Shown in pieces: positions 16,185 through 23,996 of a stretch of 64,000 nucleotides of DNA. The stretch's first letter is position 1. Every line of letters begins with the position of its first letter. The notes below the pieces were generated by a model. That model had not been told where the DNA came from. It worked only from the letters and a program-made list of their open reading frames with translations, and did not search any database. The stretch is from contig NZ_JACHJV010000001.1 in NCBI RefSeq assembly GCF_014203855.1, positions 6,200,001-6,264,000 on the forward strand. Direction: 5' to 3'. The position numbers were made by a program, and so were the translations under genes. This DNA comes from Kitasatospora kifunensis. GTDB taxonomy: Bacteria > Actinomycetota > Actinomycetes > Streptomycetales > Streptomycetaceae.

Positions 16185-18497
16185 ATGCCCTGGATCGACG
16201 CCCTCCGTAGCACCGCGCGCACTGGGCTGCACGTGGACCACACGCTCACCAACCCCAAGCGCGCGCTGCGTGGTGCGCTCGCCGTGGGCCTGGTGCTCTT
16301 CCCGACCCTCGCACTCGGCGGGCCGCGCATGGCCACCTCGGCGGCGATGGGCGCCTTCATCGCCGGGACCGCCACCTTCCAGCGCAGCTTCCGGCCACGT
16401 CCCTCGCTGGCCGTGGCGGCGGGGATCGGGCTGGGCGTCAGCACCTTCACCGGGTATCTCGCGGTCTCCGTGCCCGGCCTGTTCCCCGTGGTGCTGGCCC
16501 TCTGGGCGCTGCTGGCCGGGCTGGCCTGGGCGGTCGGGCCGACCGGCGGGGTGGTCGCGGCCACCACCGTCTCGGTGATGCTGGTGGTCGTCCAACTGCC
16601 CGTCAGCGTCGGCACCGCACTGGGCCACGCGCTGCTCTGCGCGCTCGGCGGCGCGGTGCAGGCCGCGCTGATCGCGCTCTGGCCGATCGACAGTTGGCGG
16701 GCCCAACGCGACGCGCTCGCCGACGCCTACGCCTCGCTGGCCGACTACGCGCGCGGGCTGCGCGAGGACCCGACCACGCCGGTCGACCCCGAGCCGCTGA
16801 TGCTGGCCCGGCACGCCTCCGAGGTCACCCCGTGGCAGGACCGCCACCGGCCGCCCGAGCTGCGCGGACTGCGCGGCCTGGCCGAGACGATGCGGCCCGC
16901 GCTGACCGCCCTCGCCGACCCCAGGGGCGGGGCGCCCGATGAGGGACCCGAACGGGAGTGGGTCCGCGAGCTGCTGGCCGCCGCGGCCGAGACGCTGGAC
17001 GCGCTGGCGCGGGCGATCCGCAGCGGCGAGCAGCTGCACCTGCCGCGCTCGGCGCCGGTGCTCGCCCTCGGCGGGCACCCGGGGGAGGCGTCCGCCGAGG
17101 TCCTGCCCGTCGAGGTCCTGCCCGTCGAGGTCCTGCCCGTCGGCGTCCTGCCCGCTGACGGCTCGCCCTGCGAGGTGCCTGCCGTATCCCCGCCGCTGCA
17201 CGGCCCGGCCCGGGTGGCCGCGCGCAGGCTGACGGCGCTGCTCGGCCGGGCCGTCGACATCCTCGACCACGCCGCTCACCACACCATCACCGCCGTCGGC
17301 TCCGTCAGTACCAGCGGCACCCCGCCCCGCCGCCGCGTCGGCGGGGCGCTGCTGCGCCCGTCCCTGTTCGGCATGGTGCCGCTGGTACTGCGCGCGGTCC
17401 GGCGCCAGTTGCGTCCCGGCTCGCCCGTGCTGCGGCACGCGGTGCGGCTGGCCACCGTCGTCACCATCGCGCACCTGATCGCCGATCTGGCCGGCCTGCA
17501 CCGCGGCTACTGGGCCCCGCTGACGGCCGCGATGGTGATCCGGCCCGACTTCGGCCAGACCTTCAGCCGCGGGGTGGCCCGGCTGGCGGGCACCACGCTC
17601 GGGGTCGCGCTCACCACGGTGGTGGTCGAACTGCTGCACCCGGGCCCCTGGTGGTCGGCCGGCCTCGCGGTGCTCTGCATCGGCGGCGCGTACCTGACCA
17701 ACCGGACCGGATACGCGGTGATGACGGCGTGCGTGTCCAGCTACGTGGTGCTGCTGCTCGGACTGCAGGGCGGTCATCCGCTGACCACGGCCGTCGATCG
17801 GGTCGGCCTGACGCTGCTCGGCGGCGCCGTCGCGCTGCTCACCTTCGCGCTCTTCCCCACCTGGGCCTCCACGCGGCTCGGGGATCTGCTGGCCGACTGG
17901 ATCGCCGCCAGCGGGGTGTACTGCGCCGCGGTGCTGACCGTCTTCGGCGAGCCCGCCGCCCATGGCGCGCAGGAGGTGCGCAGCGCGCTGCTGGACTCCC
18001 GCGATGCCCGCGCCGAGCTGCGGCTGGCGGTCGAGCGGGCCGAGGTCGAGCCGGTCGGGCAAGCGCTTCCCACCGTGCCGGCCAAGCAGTTGGAGAAGGC
18101 CAGGGCGGCGGTCGGGCTGCTCGGCCGGGCGGGTCTGCTGCTGGAGGCCCAGCTGCCGGACCGGGACGCCGAGCCGGTGCCGGGCGCCGCGCCGTTCGCG
18201 GCCGCCCTGGTGGACGCCACCGCGGTCGCGGCCGGCGCCGTCCGTGAGGGCAGGGCGGTCGACTTCAGCCGCCTGCGGGCCGCCCAGCAGGCCTGGGACC
18301 GCCAGTTGCGGCAGGCGGCGGCCCAGGCGCCGCCGGAGAGCGCCTTCGCGGACCGGCTCGACCTGCTGCGCGCGGCCTCCCGGCTGCTGCTCCAGGCCCT
18401 GGCCGACCTGGAGCGCGCCCTGCACCGGGGCAAGACCGCACCCCGGCTCGGCAGCCCCCGCCCGGCCACGGACACGGCGGCGCAGCCGGTCCGCTGA
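16185..18497 (+). CDS. FUSC-family membrane protein (aromatic-acid-exporter type)
   Basis: 770 residues with two sets of hydrophobic helices: residues ~30-170 (ALRGALAVGLVLFPTLALGG onward) and ~400-560, each followed by cytoplasmic stretches. The HRGYWAPLTAAMVIRPDFGQTF segment with a following SRGVARLAGTTLG is the FUSC/YccS hallmark. Such proteins are proposed exporters of aromatic acids or similar anions. The cytoplasmic loop (about residues 305-325) has a five-residue repeat VLPVE. ATG 16185; single-gene unit. Substrate unknown. Confidence 0.85.
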   Translation: MPWIDALRSTARTGLHVDHTLTNPKRALRGALAVGLVLFPTLALGGPRMATSAAMGAFIAGTATFQRSFRPRPSLAVAAGIGLGVSTFTGYLAVSVPGLFPVVLALWALLAGLAWAVGPTGGVVAATTVSVMLVVVQLPVSVGTALGHALLCALGGAVQAALIALWPIDSWRAQRDALADAYASLADYARGLREDPTTPVDPEPLMLARHASEVTPWQDRHRPPELRGLRGLAETMRPALTALADPRGGAPDEGPEREWVRELLAAAAETLDALARAIRSGEQLHLPRSAPVLALGGHPGEASAEVLPVEVLPVEVLPVGVLPADGSPCEVPAVSPPLHGPARVAARRLTALLGRAVDILDHAAHHTITAVGSVSTSGTPPRRRVGGALLRPSLFGMVPLVLRAVRRQLRPGSPVLRHAVRLATVVTIAHLIADLAGLHRGYWAPLTAAMVIRPDFGQTFSRGVARLAGTTLGVALTTVVVELLHPGPWWSAGLAVLCIGGAYLTNRTGYAVMTACVSSYVVLLLGLQGGHPLTTAVDRVGLTLLGGAVALLTFALFPTWASTRLGDLLADWIAASGVYCAAVLTVFGEPAAHGAQEVRSALLDSRDARAELRLAVERAEVEPVGQALPTVPAKQLEKARAAVGLLGRAGLLLEAQLPDRDAEPVPGAAPFAAALVDATAVAAGAVREGRAVDFSRLRAAQQAWDRQLRQAAAQAPPESAFADRLDLLRAASRLLLQALADLERALHRGKTAPRLGSPRPATDTAAQPVR
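17100..17159. repeat. In-frame 15-bp repeats within the FUSC gene
   Basis: Four copies of GTCCTGCCCGTCGAG (last two diverged: GTCGGC, GCTGAC endings) encode VLPVE/VLPVE/VLPVG/VLPAD in the hydrophilic loop. Period is a multiple of three, so length changes would not break the frame. Confidence 0.93.
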
Positions 18498-18557
18498 GAG
18501 CCAGGTACACATCCAGGCTCTGAGCCGCCGCAGACCGCACAACCGGCCGGCGTCCCC

Positions 18558-18698
18558 GTCAAGGTGTCGTGAAGGAAGGCCGGTTACGCGTAGTCCACGC
18601 GTCAAGACCGGGTGCGAACAGCCCGTGCGGGGGCTCCACTGGAGACGGGCCAAGATCTCTTGTGCGCCTGTGCCGCGAGTGGAAGGAAGCGATCCGCT
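18558..18698 (+). promoter_or_regulatory. Conserved upstream element, copy B
   Basis: 87 bp starting GTCAAGG at 18558 align without gaps to 32720-32806 with about 79 percent identity; blocks CGCGTAGTCC, CGCGTCAAG, CCGGGTGCG and GGGGCTCCACTGGAG are conserved. After a variable spacer both reach GGAAGGAAGCGA and an ATG whose peptide starts Met-x-(Glu/Asp)-Thr-Gln-Val. GTCAAGG and GGTTAC are 17 bases apart, suggesting a -35/-10 pair of an unidentified sigma class. The ribosome site is GGAAGGAAG. Confidence 0.7.
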
Positions 18699-20120
18699 AT
18701 GCCTGAGACCCAGGTCGCCATCGTCCCTGCCGACGTCGACCTTCCCGAAGCCGACCGTCCGGACACCGGGACCGGCACCGGGACGGGTGCCGTCACCGCT
18801 CCCCGTCGGCAGGCCGACCAGCCGCTCGGCAGCCCGTGGCCCGCCTCGGCCCAGCTCACCCCCGGCGGTGAGGTGCTGGTCAGCGGTGTCGGGCTGGACG
18901 AGGCGGCCGACCGCTTCGGCACGCCGCTCTACGTGCTGGACGAGGCCGAGGTCCGGGCCCGCGCGCAGGCCTACCGCCGCGCCCTGCCGCACGCCGAAGT
19001 GCTCTACGCGGCCAAGGCTTTCCTGTGCAGCGCGATGGCCGACTGGGTGGCCGAGGAGGGGCTCGGCCTGGACGTCTGCTCGGCCGGCGAGCTGCGGCTG
19101 GCCACCGCCGCCGGCTTCCCGGCCCAGCGGATCCTGCTGCACGGCAACGCGAAGACTCCCGAGGAGCTGCGGCTCGCCCGCCGCTTGCGGGTCGGACGCA
19201 TCGTCATCGACGGCATGGCCGAGATTCCCCGACTGGCCGCGCTGGCCATCGCGGACGTTCCGCAGCGGGTGCTGATCCGCGTGGTGCCGGGCATCGCCGC
19301 CGGCCACCACAGCGCCGTGCGGACCGGCGTCGACGGGCAGAAGTTCGGCTTCCGGATCGCCGGCGGCGACGCGGCCGAGGCGATCAGCCGCACCCTGGCC
19401 CAGAGCAGCCTCGAACTCGTCGGCCTGCACTGCCACCTGGGCTCCCAGATCACCGAACTCGAGCCCTACCTCGACGCGTTGGACCGCCTGGTCGAGCTGC
19501 TCGCCCAGGTGCGTGACCGGCACGGCCGCCAGCTGCCCGAGCTGGACCTCGGCGGTGGCCACGGCGTGCGCTACCTGCCGCAGGACCGCGAACTCGACCC
19601 CGCCGAGTTCGCCACCGCCGTCACCGGGCGTCTGAAGGCGCGCTGCGAGGCGCACGGTCTCGCGGTGCCGCGCCTGATCGTGGAGCCGGGCCGCGCGATC
19701 GTCGCCCCGGCGGGCGTGGCCGTCTACCGGGTGCTGTCGGTCAAGCACACCGCCGACGGGCGGACCTTCGCCGCCGTCGACGGCGGCATGAGCGACAACC
19801 CGCGCCCGGCGCTGTACGGCTCCGCGTACGACGTGCGCCTGATCGGCAGGGCCTCGCACGCCCCGACCGCCGTGATCGACGTGGTCGGTCGGCACTGCGA
19901 GGCCGGCGACGTCCTGGTGCACGACGCCCAGTTGCCCGCCGACCTGCGGGCCGGCGATCTGCTGGCCGTCCCCGCGGCCGGCGCCTACCAGCTCTCCATG
20001 GCCTCCGGGTACAACCTGGTCGGCCGCCCGGCGGTGGTCGCCGTGCGTGACGGACGGGCCCGGCTGCTGATCCGCCGCGAGACGGTCGAGGACTTCCGGG
20101 CCCGCGAGGTCGGTCGGTAG
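18699..20120 (+). CDS. Diaminopimelate-decarboxylase-like PLP enzyme
   Basis: 473 residues. After a ~45-residue low-complexity N-terminus the fold-III PLP decarboxylase motifs follow: VLYAAKAFLCSAM (PLP lysine), GLDVCSAGELRLA, LHGNAKTPEEL, LHCHLGSQI, ELDLGGGHGVRY, VEPGRAIVAPAG, GGMSDNPRPALYGS and the catalytic Cys region GRHCEAGDVL. The reaction would be decarboxylation of meso-diaminopimelate or a related D-centre amino acid. It is not in a lysine/threonine operon, and its N-terminus differs from the housekeeping LysA, so it may be a specialised paralog. Its promoter region is shared with the gene at 32869. Confidence 0.87.
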   Translation: MPETQVAIVPADVDLPEADRPDTGTGTGTGAVTAPRRQADQPLGSPWPASAQLTPGGEVLVSGVGLDEAADRFGTPLYVLDEAEVRARAQAYRRALPHAEVLYAAKAFLCSAMADWVAEEGLGLDVCSAGELRLATAAGFPAQRILLHGNAKTPEELRLARRLRVGRIVIDGMAEIPRLAALAIADVPQRVLIRVVPGIAAGHHSAVRTGVDGQKFGFRIAGGDAAEAISRTLAQSSLELVGLHCHLGSQITELEPYLDALDRLVELLAQVRDRHGRQLPELDLGGGHGVRYLPQDRELDPAEFATAVTGRLKARCEAHGLAVPRLIVEPGRAIVAPAGVAVYRVLSVKHTADGRTFAAVDGGMSDNPRPALYGSAYDVRLIGRASHAPTAVIDVVGRHCEAGDVLVHDAQLPADLRAGDLLAVPAAGAYQLSMASGYNLVGRPAVVAVRDGRARLLIRRETVEDFRAREVGR

Positions 20121-20133
20121 AGGTCGGTCGGCA
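20106..20133. repeat. 14-bp tandem duplication across the decarboxylase stop codon
   Basis: GAGGTCGGTCGGTA (20106-20119) followed by GAGGTCGGTCGGCA (20120-20133), one mismatch; the TAG stop sits at the junction. Confidence 0.9.
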
Positions 20134-20383
20134 GTCGGGCGGCAACCCGCTTCGAAAAGATTCCGCGCCGAGGAATCCGACAGGCGCGCGCCTACGTATC
20201 TCTATTAGCGGACCGCGACCCCGGACACCGGGTGCTGACAACGTCGGCAGTCCAACGATGGTGTCGAGGGCCGGTTTGCCATGACCGTTGCCGCGCCCCC
20301 TGCGTTGACGGCCATGTGGGCTCCGCGTCAACCGTCATCCAGGAGGTCGCGGAGTACAGGGGACTTTGGAAGAAGGTTTGACC

Positions 20384-20575
20384 ATGGCATTCCCCGGACG
20401 TTGGCTTTCCTTCGGTAACCGCGAACTCGACGACGGTGGCGACTTCGGCGACGACGGCGGCTACGGCGGCGGCTACGGTGGCGACTTCGGCGGCGGCGAC
20501 GACTACGGCGGCGGCTACGGCGGCGGCTACGGCGGCGGCGACTTCGGCGACGACGGCGGCTACGGCGATTGGTAG
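20384..20575 (+). CDS. Small Gly/Asp/Tyr-rich low-complexity protein
   Basis: 63 residues from ATG 20384 with GAAGG eight bases upstream. After MAFPGRWLSFGNREL the rest is built of GGY, GGD, GDFG and DDGG repeats, ending YGDW. No signal peptide or membrane segment. Very acidic with regularly spaced aromatics, the composition of adhesive, silk-like or phase-separating peptides. No family recognised. A hairpin follows at 20603-20630, supporting a real single-gene transcript. I cannot assign a function. Confidence 0.65.
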   Translation: MAFPGRWLSFGNRELDDGGDFGDDGGYGGGYGGDFGGGDDYGGGYGGGYGGGDFGDDGGYGDW

Positions 20576-20602
20576 AGCTGAACGCATCCATCCGTTGTGA
20601 GA

Positions 20603-20630
20603 GCGGGCTCGGGCCTCGTACCCGGCCCGC
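20603..20630 (+). terminator. Hairpin after the Gly/Asp/Tyr-rich gene
   Basis: GCGGGCTCGGG pairs with CCCGGCCCGC (one bulged T) around a seven-base loop, 28 bp after the stop codon. Confidence 0.6.
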
Positions 20631-20682
20631 TTCGTCCCATGGGGGGTGATCAGCGCTCAGGGATGAGCGAGATGGTCGTGAG

Positions 20683-22530
20683 ATGACGAGAGAACGGACC
20701 GTACGCTCCGCTCTGCACCGGCTCCTCACCGTTGCCGAGGGCCCGGGCGGGCTGGTTGCCGCCGCGCCACCGGTTGCGCTGCGGCAGATCTTCCGGCGGT
20801 TCTGGCCCTACACCCGCGGCGGTCGCGGCTGGATGGCGGTCCTGCTGGTCCTGCTGGTGCTCGGTCCAGCCGTCGACGCCGCGGCGCTCTGGTTGTTCAA
20901 GATCGTGATCGACGACATGCTCATCCCGCACAACCTGAGCCTGTTCCTGCCGATCGCCGTGGCCTACGCCGTGCTGACCGTGCTCTCCGGAGGGCTCACC
21001 GCCGCCAACCGGGTGACCTCCACCTGGGTGAGTGAGCGCTTCCTGGTGTCCCTGCGTTCGGAGGTCTTCCGGCACCTCCAGGGCCTGTCGCTGGGTTTCT
21101 TCGAACGGCGACGGCTCGGCGACGTGCTGTCACGCGTCACCGGCGACGTCGACGCCGTCGAGACCTTCCTGCTCTCCGGGATCGTCGGCGCGCTCGGACA
21201 GGTCATGCGGCTCGGCATCTTCATCGGCCTGCTCCTCGTGCTGCGCTGGGACCTCACGCTGGCCGCGCTGGTCATCGCACCGCTGTTCTGGGTCACCGCC
21301 CGGCGCTTCGCCCGCCTGATCAGGGCCGCCTCGCGCGAGCGCCGCCGACGCAGCGGCTCGATCAGCGCGGTCACCGAGGAGAGCCTCGGCAACATCGCGC
21401 TGGTCCAGGCGTACAACCGCCAGGACTGGGAGCATGCCCGCTTCCAGCGCGAGAACCTCGGCCGATACCACGCGGCGATGGCCTCCACCCGGATCGGAGC
21501 CCTGTACGGACCGATCGTGGACTTCGTCGAACTGGTCGGCGGCCTGGTGGTGATGGGCCTCGGCACCTGGGAGCTCACCAACGGCCGACTCACGCTCGGT
21601 GGACTGATGGTCTTCCTGGCGCTGCTGAGCAGGCTCTACGGCCCGATCCGCAGCATGTCCGGCCTCGGCAACACGTTCTACGCCGCCTCCGCCGCCGCCG
21701 AACGGATCATCGAACTGCTCGACCAGCGCCCCCAGGTGGTGGAGGCCGAAACGCCACGGCCGCTCGGACGAGCCGAGGGCGCCGTCGAGTTCGACGAGGT
21801 CTCCTTCCACTACCCCGACGTGGACCGGCCCGCGCTGTCGGGCGTGTCGTTCAAGGTGGCGCCGGGGGAGACGGTGGCCCTGGTCGGAGCCAGCGGCGCG
21901 GGCAAGTCGACCGCCGCCAAACTGCTGCTGCGCTTCTACGACCCGGCCCACGGGTGGGTGCGGCTCGACGGGATCGACCTGCGCGAGCTGGCCATCACCG
22001 ACCTGCGGGAGAACGTCGCGGTGGTCCTCCAGGAGACGCTCGTCTTCCACGGCACCATCCGGGAGAACGTCGCCTACGGGCGGCCGCAGGCCAGTGAGGC
22101 CGAGATCCTGGCCGCCGCCCGGGCGGCGGACGCCCACGAGTTCATCAGCCGCCTGCCCGAGGGCTACGACACCATGGTCGGCCAGCGCGGCCGACTGCTC
22201 TCCGGCGGCCAGCGCCAACGCCTTGCCATCGCCCGCGCGATGGTCCGGGACGCCCCCGTGCTCATCCTCGACGAGCCCACCACGAGCCTCGACGCCGAGT
22301 CCACCAAGCGGATCATGGAACCGCTGCACCGGCTGATGTCCGGCCGGACGACGATCATCATCTCGCACAACCTCCTCACTGTCCGTGACGCCGACCAGAT
22401 CGTCCTGCTCGATCAGGGCCGGGTCGCGGCCCACGGCACCCATGACGAACTCCTCGCCCGCAGCCCCGCCTACGCCCGCCTCAACCAGCTGCACCAGCCA
22501 CCCGAAGAATCCGTCGAGATCCGCCCCTGA
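20683..22530 (+). CDS. ABC exporter, fused membrane and ATPase half-transporter
   Basis: 615 residues. Membrane domain with six helices (residues ~50-330), then the nucleotide-binding domain: Walker A VGASGAGKST, Q-loop VVLQETLVFHGTI, signature LSGGQRQRLAIARAM, Walker B VLILDEPTTSLD and switch His in IISHNL. It is a type IV (MDR/MsbA-like) exporter that would act as a homodimer. ATG 20683. Located just upstream of a sigma/anti-sigma pair, 90 bp apart, but with no evident operon link. Substrate unknown. Confidence 0.93.
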   Translation: MTRERTVRSALHRLLTVAEGPGGLVAAAPPVALRQIFRRFWPYTRGGRGWMAVLLVLLVLGPAVDAAALWLFKIVIDDMLIPHNLSLFLPIAVAYAVLTVLSGGLTAANRVTSTWVSERFLVSLRSEVFRHLQGLSLGFFERRRLGDVLSRVTGDVDAVETFLLSGIVGALGQVMRLGIFIGLLLVLRWDLTLAALVIAPLFWVTARRFARLIRAASRERRRRSGSISAVTEESLGNIALVQAYNRQDWEHARFQRENLGRYHAAMASTRIGALYGPIVDFVELVGGLVVMGLGTWELTNGRLTLGGLMVFLALLSRLYGPIRSMSGLGNTFYAASAAAERIIELLDQRPQVVEAETPRPLGRAEGAVEFDEVSFHYPDVDRPALSGVSFKVAPGETVALVGASGAGKSTAAKLLLRFYDPAHGWVRLDGIDLRELAITDLRENVAVVLQETLVFHGTIRENVAYGRPQASEAEILAAARAADAHEFISRLPEGYDTMVGQRGRLLSGGQRQRLAIARAMVRDAPVLILDEPTTSLDAESTKRIMEPLHRLMSGRTTIIISHNLLTVRDADQIVLLDQGRVAAHGTHDELLARSPAYARLNQLHQPPEESVEIRP

Positions 22531-22619
22531 ACCCCGGTCATCGGTGACGGCTCGGAGCCCGGGAGCATCGGAATCCGGGAGCGCAGGACATCCCTGCCGG
22601 CTCGTGCTACGTAGGAGGT

Positions 22620-23201
22620 ATGCGTAGGACTGGTCCTCCGCCGGAGCAGGTACCCGATGAAGCGCTGTTGGCGGGCCTCATGGCCGGCGATCCCGAGATT
22701 GCCGCGGCCTTCGTCCGGCGGTTCCAGAGCCGGGTCTTCGGCGTGGCCATCGGTGTGGTCGGCGACGCCCAGCTCGCCGAGGACATCGCCCAGCAGACCT
22801 TCGAGCAGGCCTATCGACACGCCCAGGTCTACGACCCGCGCCGAGGCTCCGTACGCACCTGGCTGTCGGCCATCGCACACAACCAGGCGATCGATGCCCT
22901 ACGCGCCCACAAGGCCACCCCGGTCGCCCCCGCCGACCTGGAGGACATGGTGGAGACCGTCACCGACACGCCGGAGCGGTACGCGCTCACCGCTGAGGCC
23001 GCAGTGGAACTGCGCCGTGCGGTCGCCGCGCTGCCGCGCGATCAAGCCCGCGCCGTGGTGATGGCCGGTATCTACGGAATGACCGCTCAGCAGGTCGCCG
23101 ACTTCGAAAAGGTGCCGCTCGGCACCGCCAAGACCCGCATCAGGGCCGCCACGGGCAAGCTGCGCGCCTCCCTCGCGACCAGACAGGTGGATCATGACTG
23201 A
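22620..23201 (+). CDS. ECF-type RNA polymerase sigma factor
   Basis: 193 residues. Region 2 is seen as FVRRFQSRVFGVAIGVVG, DAQLAEDIAQQTFEQAYRHA and VRTWLSAIAHNQAIDALRAH; region 4 as AALPRDQARAVVMAG, YGMTAQQVADFEKVPLGTAKTRIRAA. ATG 22620 with GTAGGAGGT immediately upstream (TACGTAGGAGGT). The stop overlaps the anti-sigma start by 8 bp, so translation is coupled. It resembles SigK-type ECF factors, which regulate their own gene and answer to zinc anti-sigma factors. Confidence 0.93.
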   Translation: MRRTGPPPEQVPDEALLAGLMAGDPEIAAAFVRRFQSRVFGVAIGVVGDAQLAEDIAQQTFEQAYRHAQVYDPRRGSVRTWLSAIAHNQAIDALRAHKATPVAPADLEDMVETVTDTPERYALTAEAAVELRRAVAALPRDQARAVVMAGIYGMTAQQVADFEKVPLGTAKTRIRAATGKLRASLATRQVDHD

Positions 23202-23931
23202 CGACCGCGGACTCAGCTGCGCGCAGCTCCAGGAGATCAGCGCAGAGATCGCCCTGGGTGTGCTGCCCGCCGACGAGCAGGCCGCGGCGATGGCCCACCT
23301 CGAACGCTGCCCCGCCTGTGGCGCCCGCGTCCACGAGCTGGCGCTCACGGCGGACGCGTTGCTGGAGCTCGTGCCCGACAGCGAACCACCGACCGGCTTC
23401 GAGGGCAGGGTGCTCGAGCGCCTCGGATCGACGCCTGCGCGGCGGGCGACCCACCGCGAACGGTGGCGGCGGGTCGCCCTCGCCACGGCAGCAGCCGCAG
23501 CGGGCCTGGCACTGGGGGGAGGCGGTTGGGTGCTCGGCAGTCTGTCCGGCCGTCCCGTCCTGGCCGCGCCGATCACCTCCCCGGCGCAGCCCCACGTGCT
23601 CACCGCCCAACTCACCGGTGGGGGCCATCCGATGGGACAGGCCTTCGCCTACACCGGGACCTCACCCTGGATGTATCTGTCGGTGGACGCCGACGGGCAC
23701 TCCGGCACCGTCCAATGCCGGCTTCAGCGGGCCGACGGATCCACCGTCGTGCTTGGTGCCTTCACCCTCGACGGCGACGGCTACGGTCATTGGGGCGGGC
23801 CCTACCCCGCCGGAGCAGCGCCGGTCACCGGCGTCCGCCTGCTCGCCGCCAACGGCTCCCCGCTCGCCACGGCCACCTTCGTTGCCTCGCAGGCCCTACC
23901 GGAACACCGGCAACAACCCGCAGTCTGGTGA
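23194..23931 (+). CDS. Zinc-finger anti-sigma factor (RskA-like)
   Basis: 245 residues. The N-terminal cytoplasmic anti-sigma domain carries HLERCPACG (H31-x3-C-x2-C), the ZAS zinc motif, so a redox or metal input is possible. A single membrane helix lies around residues 89-112 (VALATAAAAAGLALGGGGW). The extracytoplasmic part resembles the RskA C-terminal domain, with TGGGHPMGQAF, LGAFTLDGDGYGHWGG and PVTGVRLLAANGSPLA. It would hold the upstream sigma factor inactive until cleaved or modified. Confidence 0.92.
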   Translation: MTDDRGLSCAQLQEISAEIALGVLPADEQAAAMAHLERCPACGARVHELALTADALLELVPDSEPPTGFEGRVLERLGSTPARRATHRERWRRVALATAAAAAGLALGGGGWVLGSLSGRPVLAAPITSPAQPHVLTAQLTGGGHPMGQAFAYTGTSPWMYLSVDADGHSGTVQCRLQRADGSTVVLGAFTLDGDGYGHWGGPYPAGAAPVTGVRLLAANGSPLATATFVASQALPEHRQQPAVW

Positions 23932-23939
23932 GCCCCGCG

Positions 23940-23978
23940 CCGAGGGCCTGTCCGGCGCACTGCCGGACAGGCCCTCGG
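23940..23978. terminator. 17-bp perfect hairpin between convergent genes
   Basis: CCGAGGGCCTGTCCGGC (23940-23956) pairs fully with 23962-23978 around the loop GCACT. It lies 9 bp after the anti-sigma stop and 19 bp before the MMPL stop; likely bidirectional. Confidence 0.85.
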
Positions 23979-23996
23979 TATCAGGGGCCAACCCCG

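Noticed and set aside
15999..19922. A very long minus-strand open frame across the FUSC and decarboxylase genes
   Set aside because: Low-complexity Arg/Gly/Gln/Ala translation is the antisense shadow of high-GC genes; no domains.
20384..20575. Tandem GGCGGCTAC repeats as a CRISPR or minisatellite
   Set aside because: Repeats are in-frame codons of a single small protein with no spacers.
20604..20700. Possible RNA element upstream of the ABC exporter
   Set aside because: The only stable structure is the terminator hairpin of the preceding small gene; no riboswitch-like conserved core visible.
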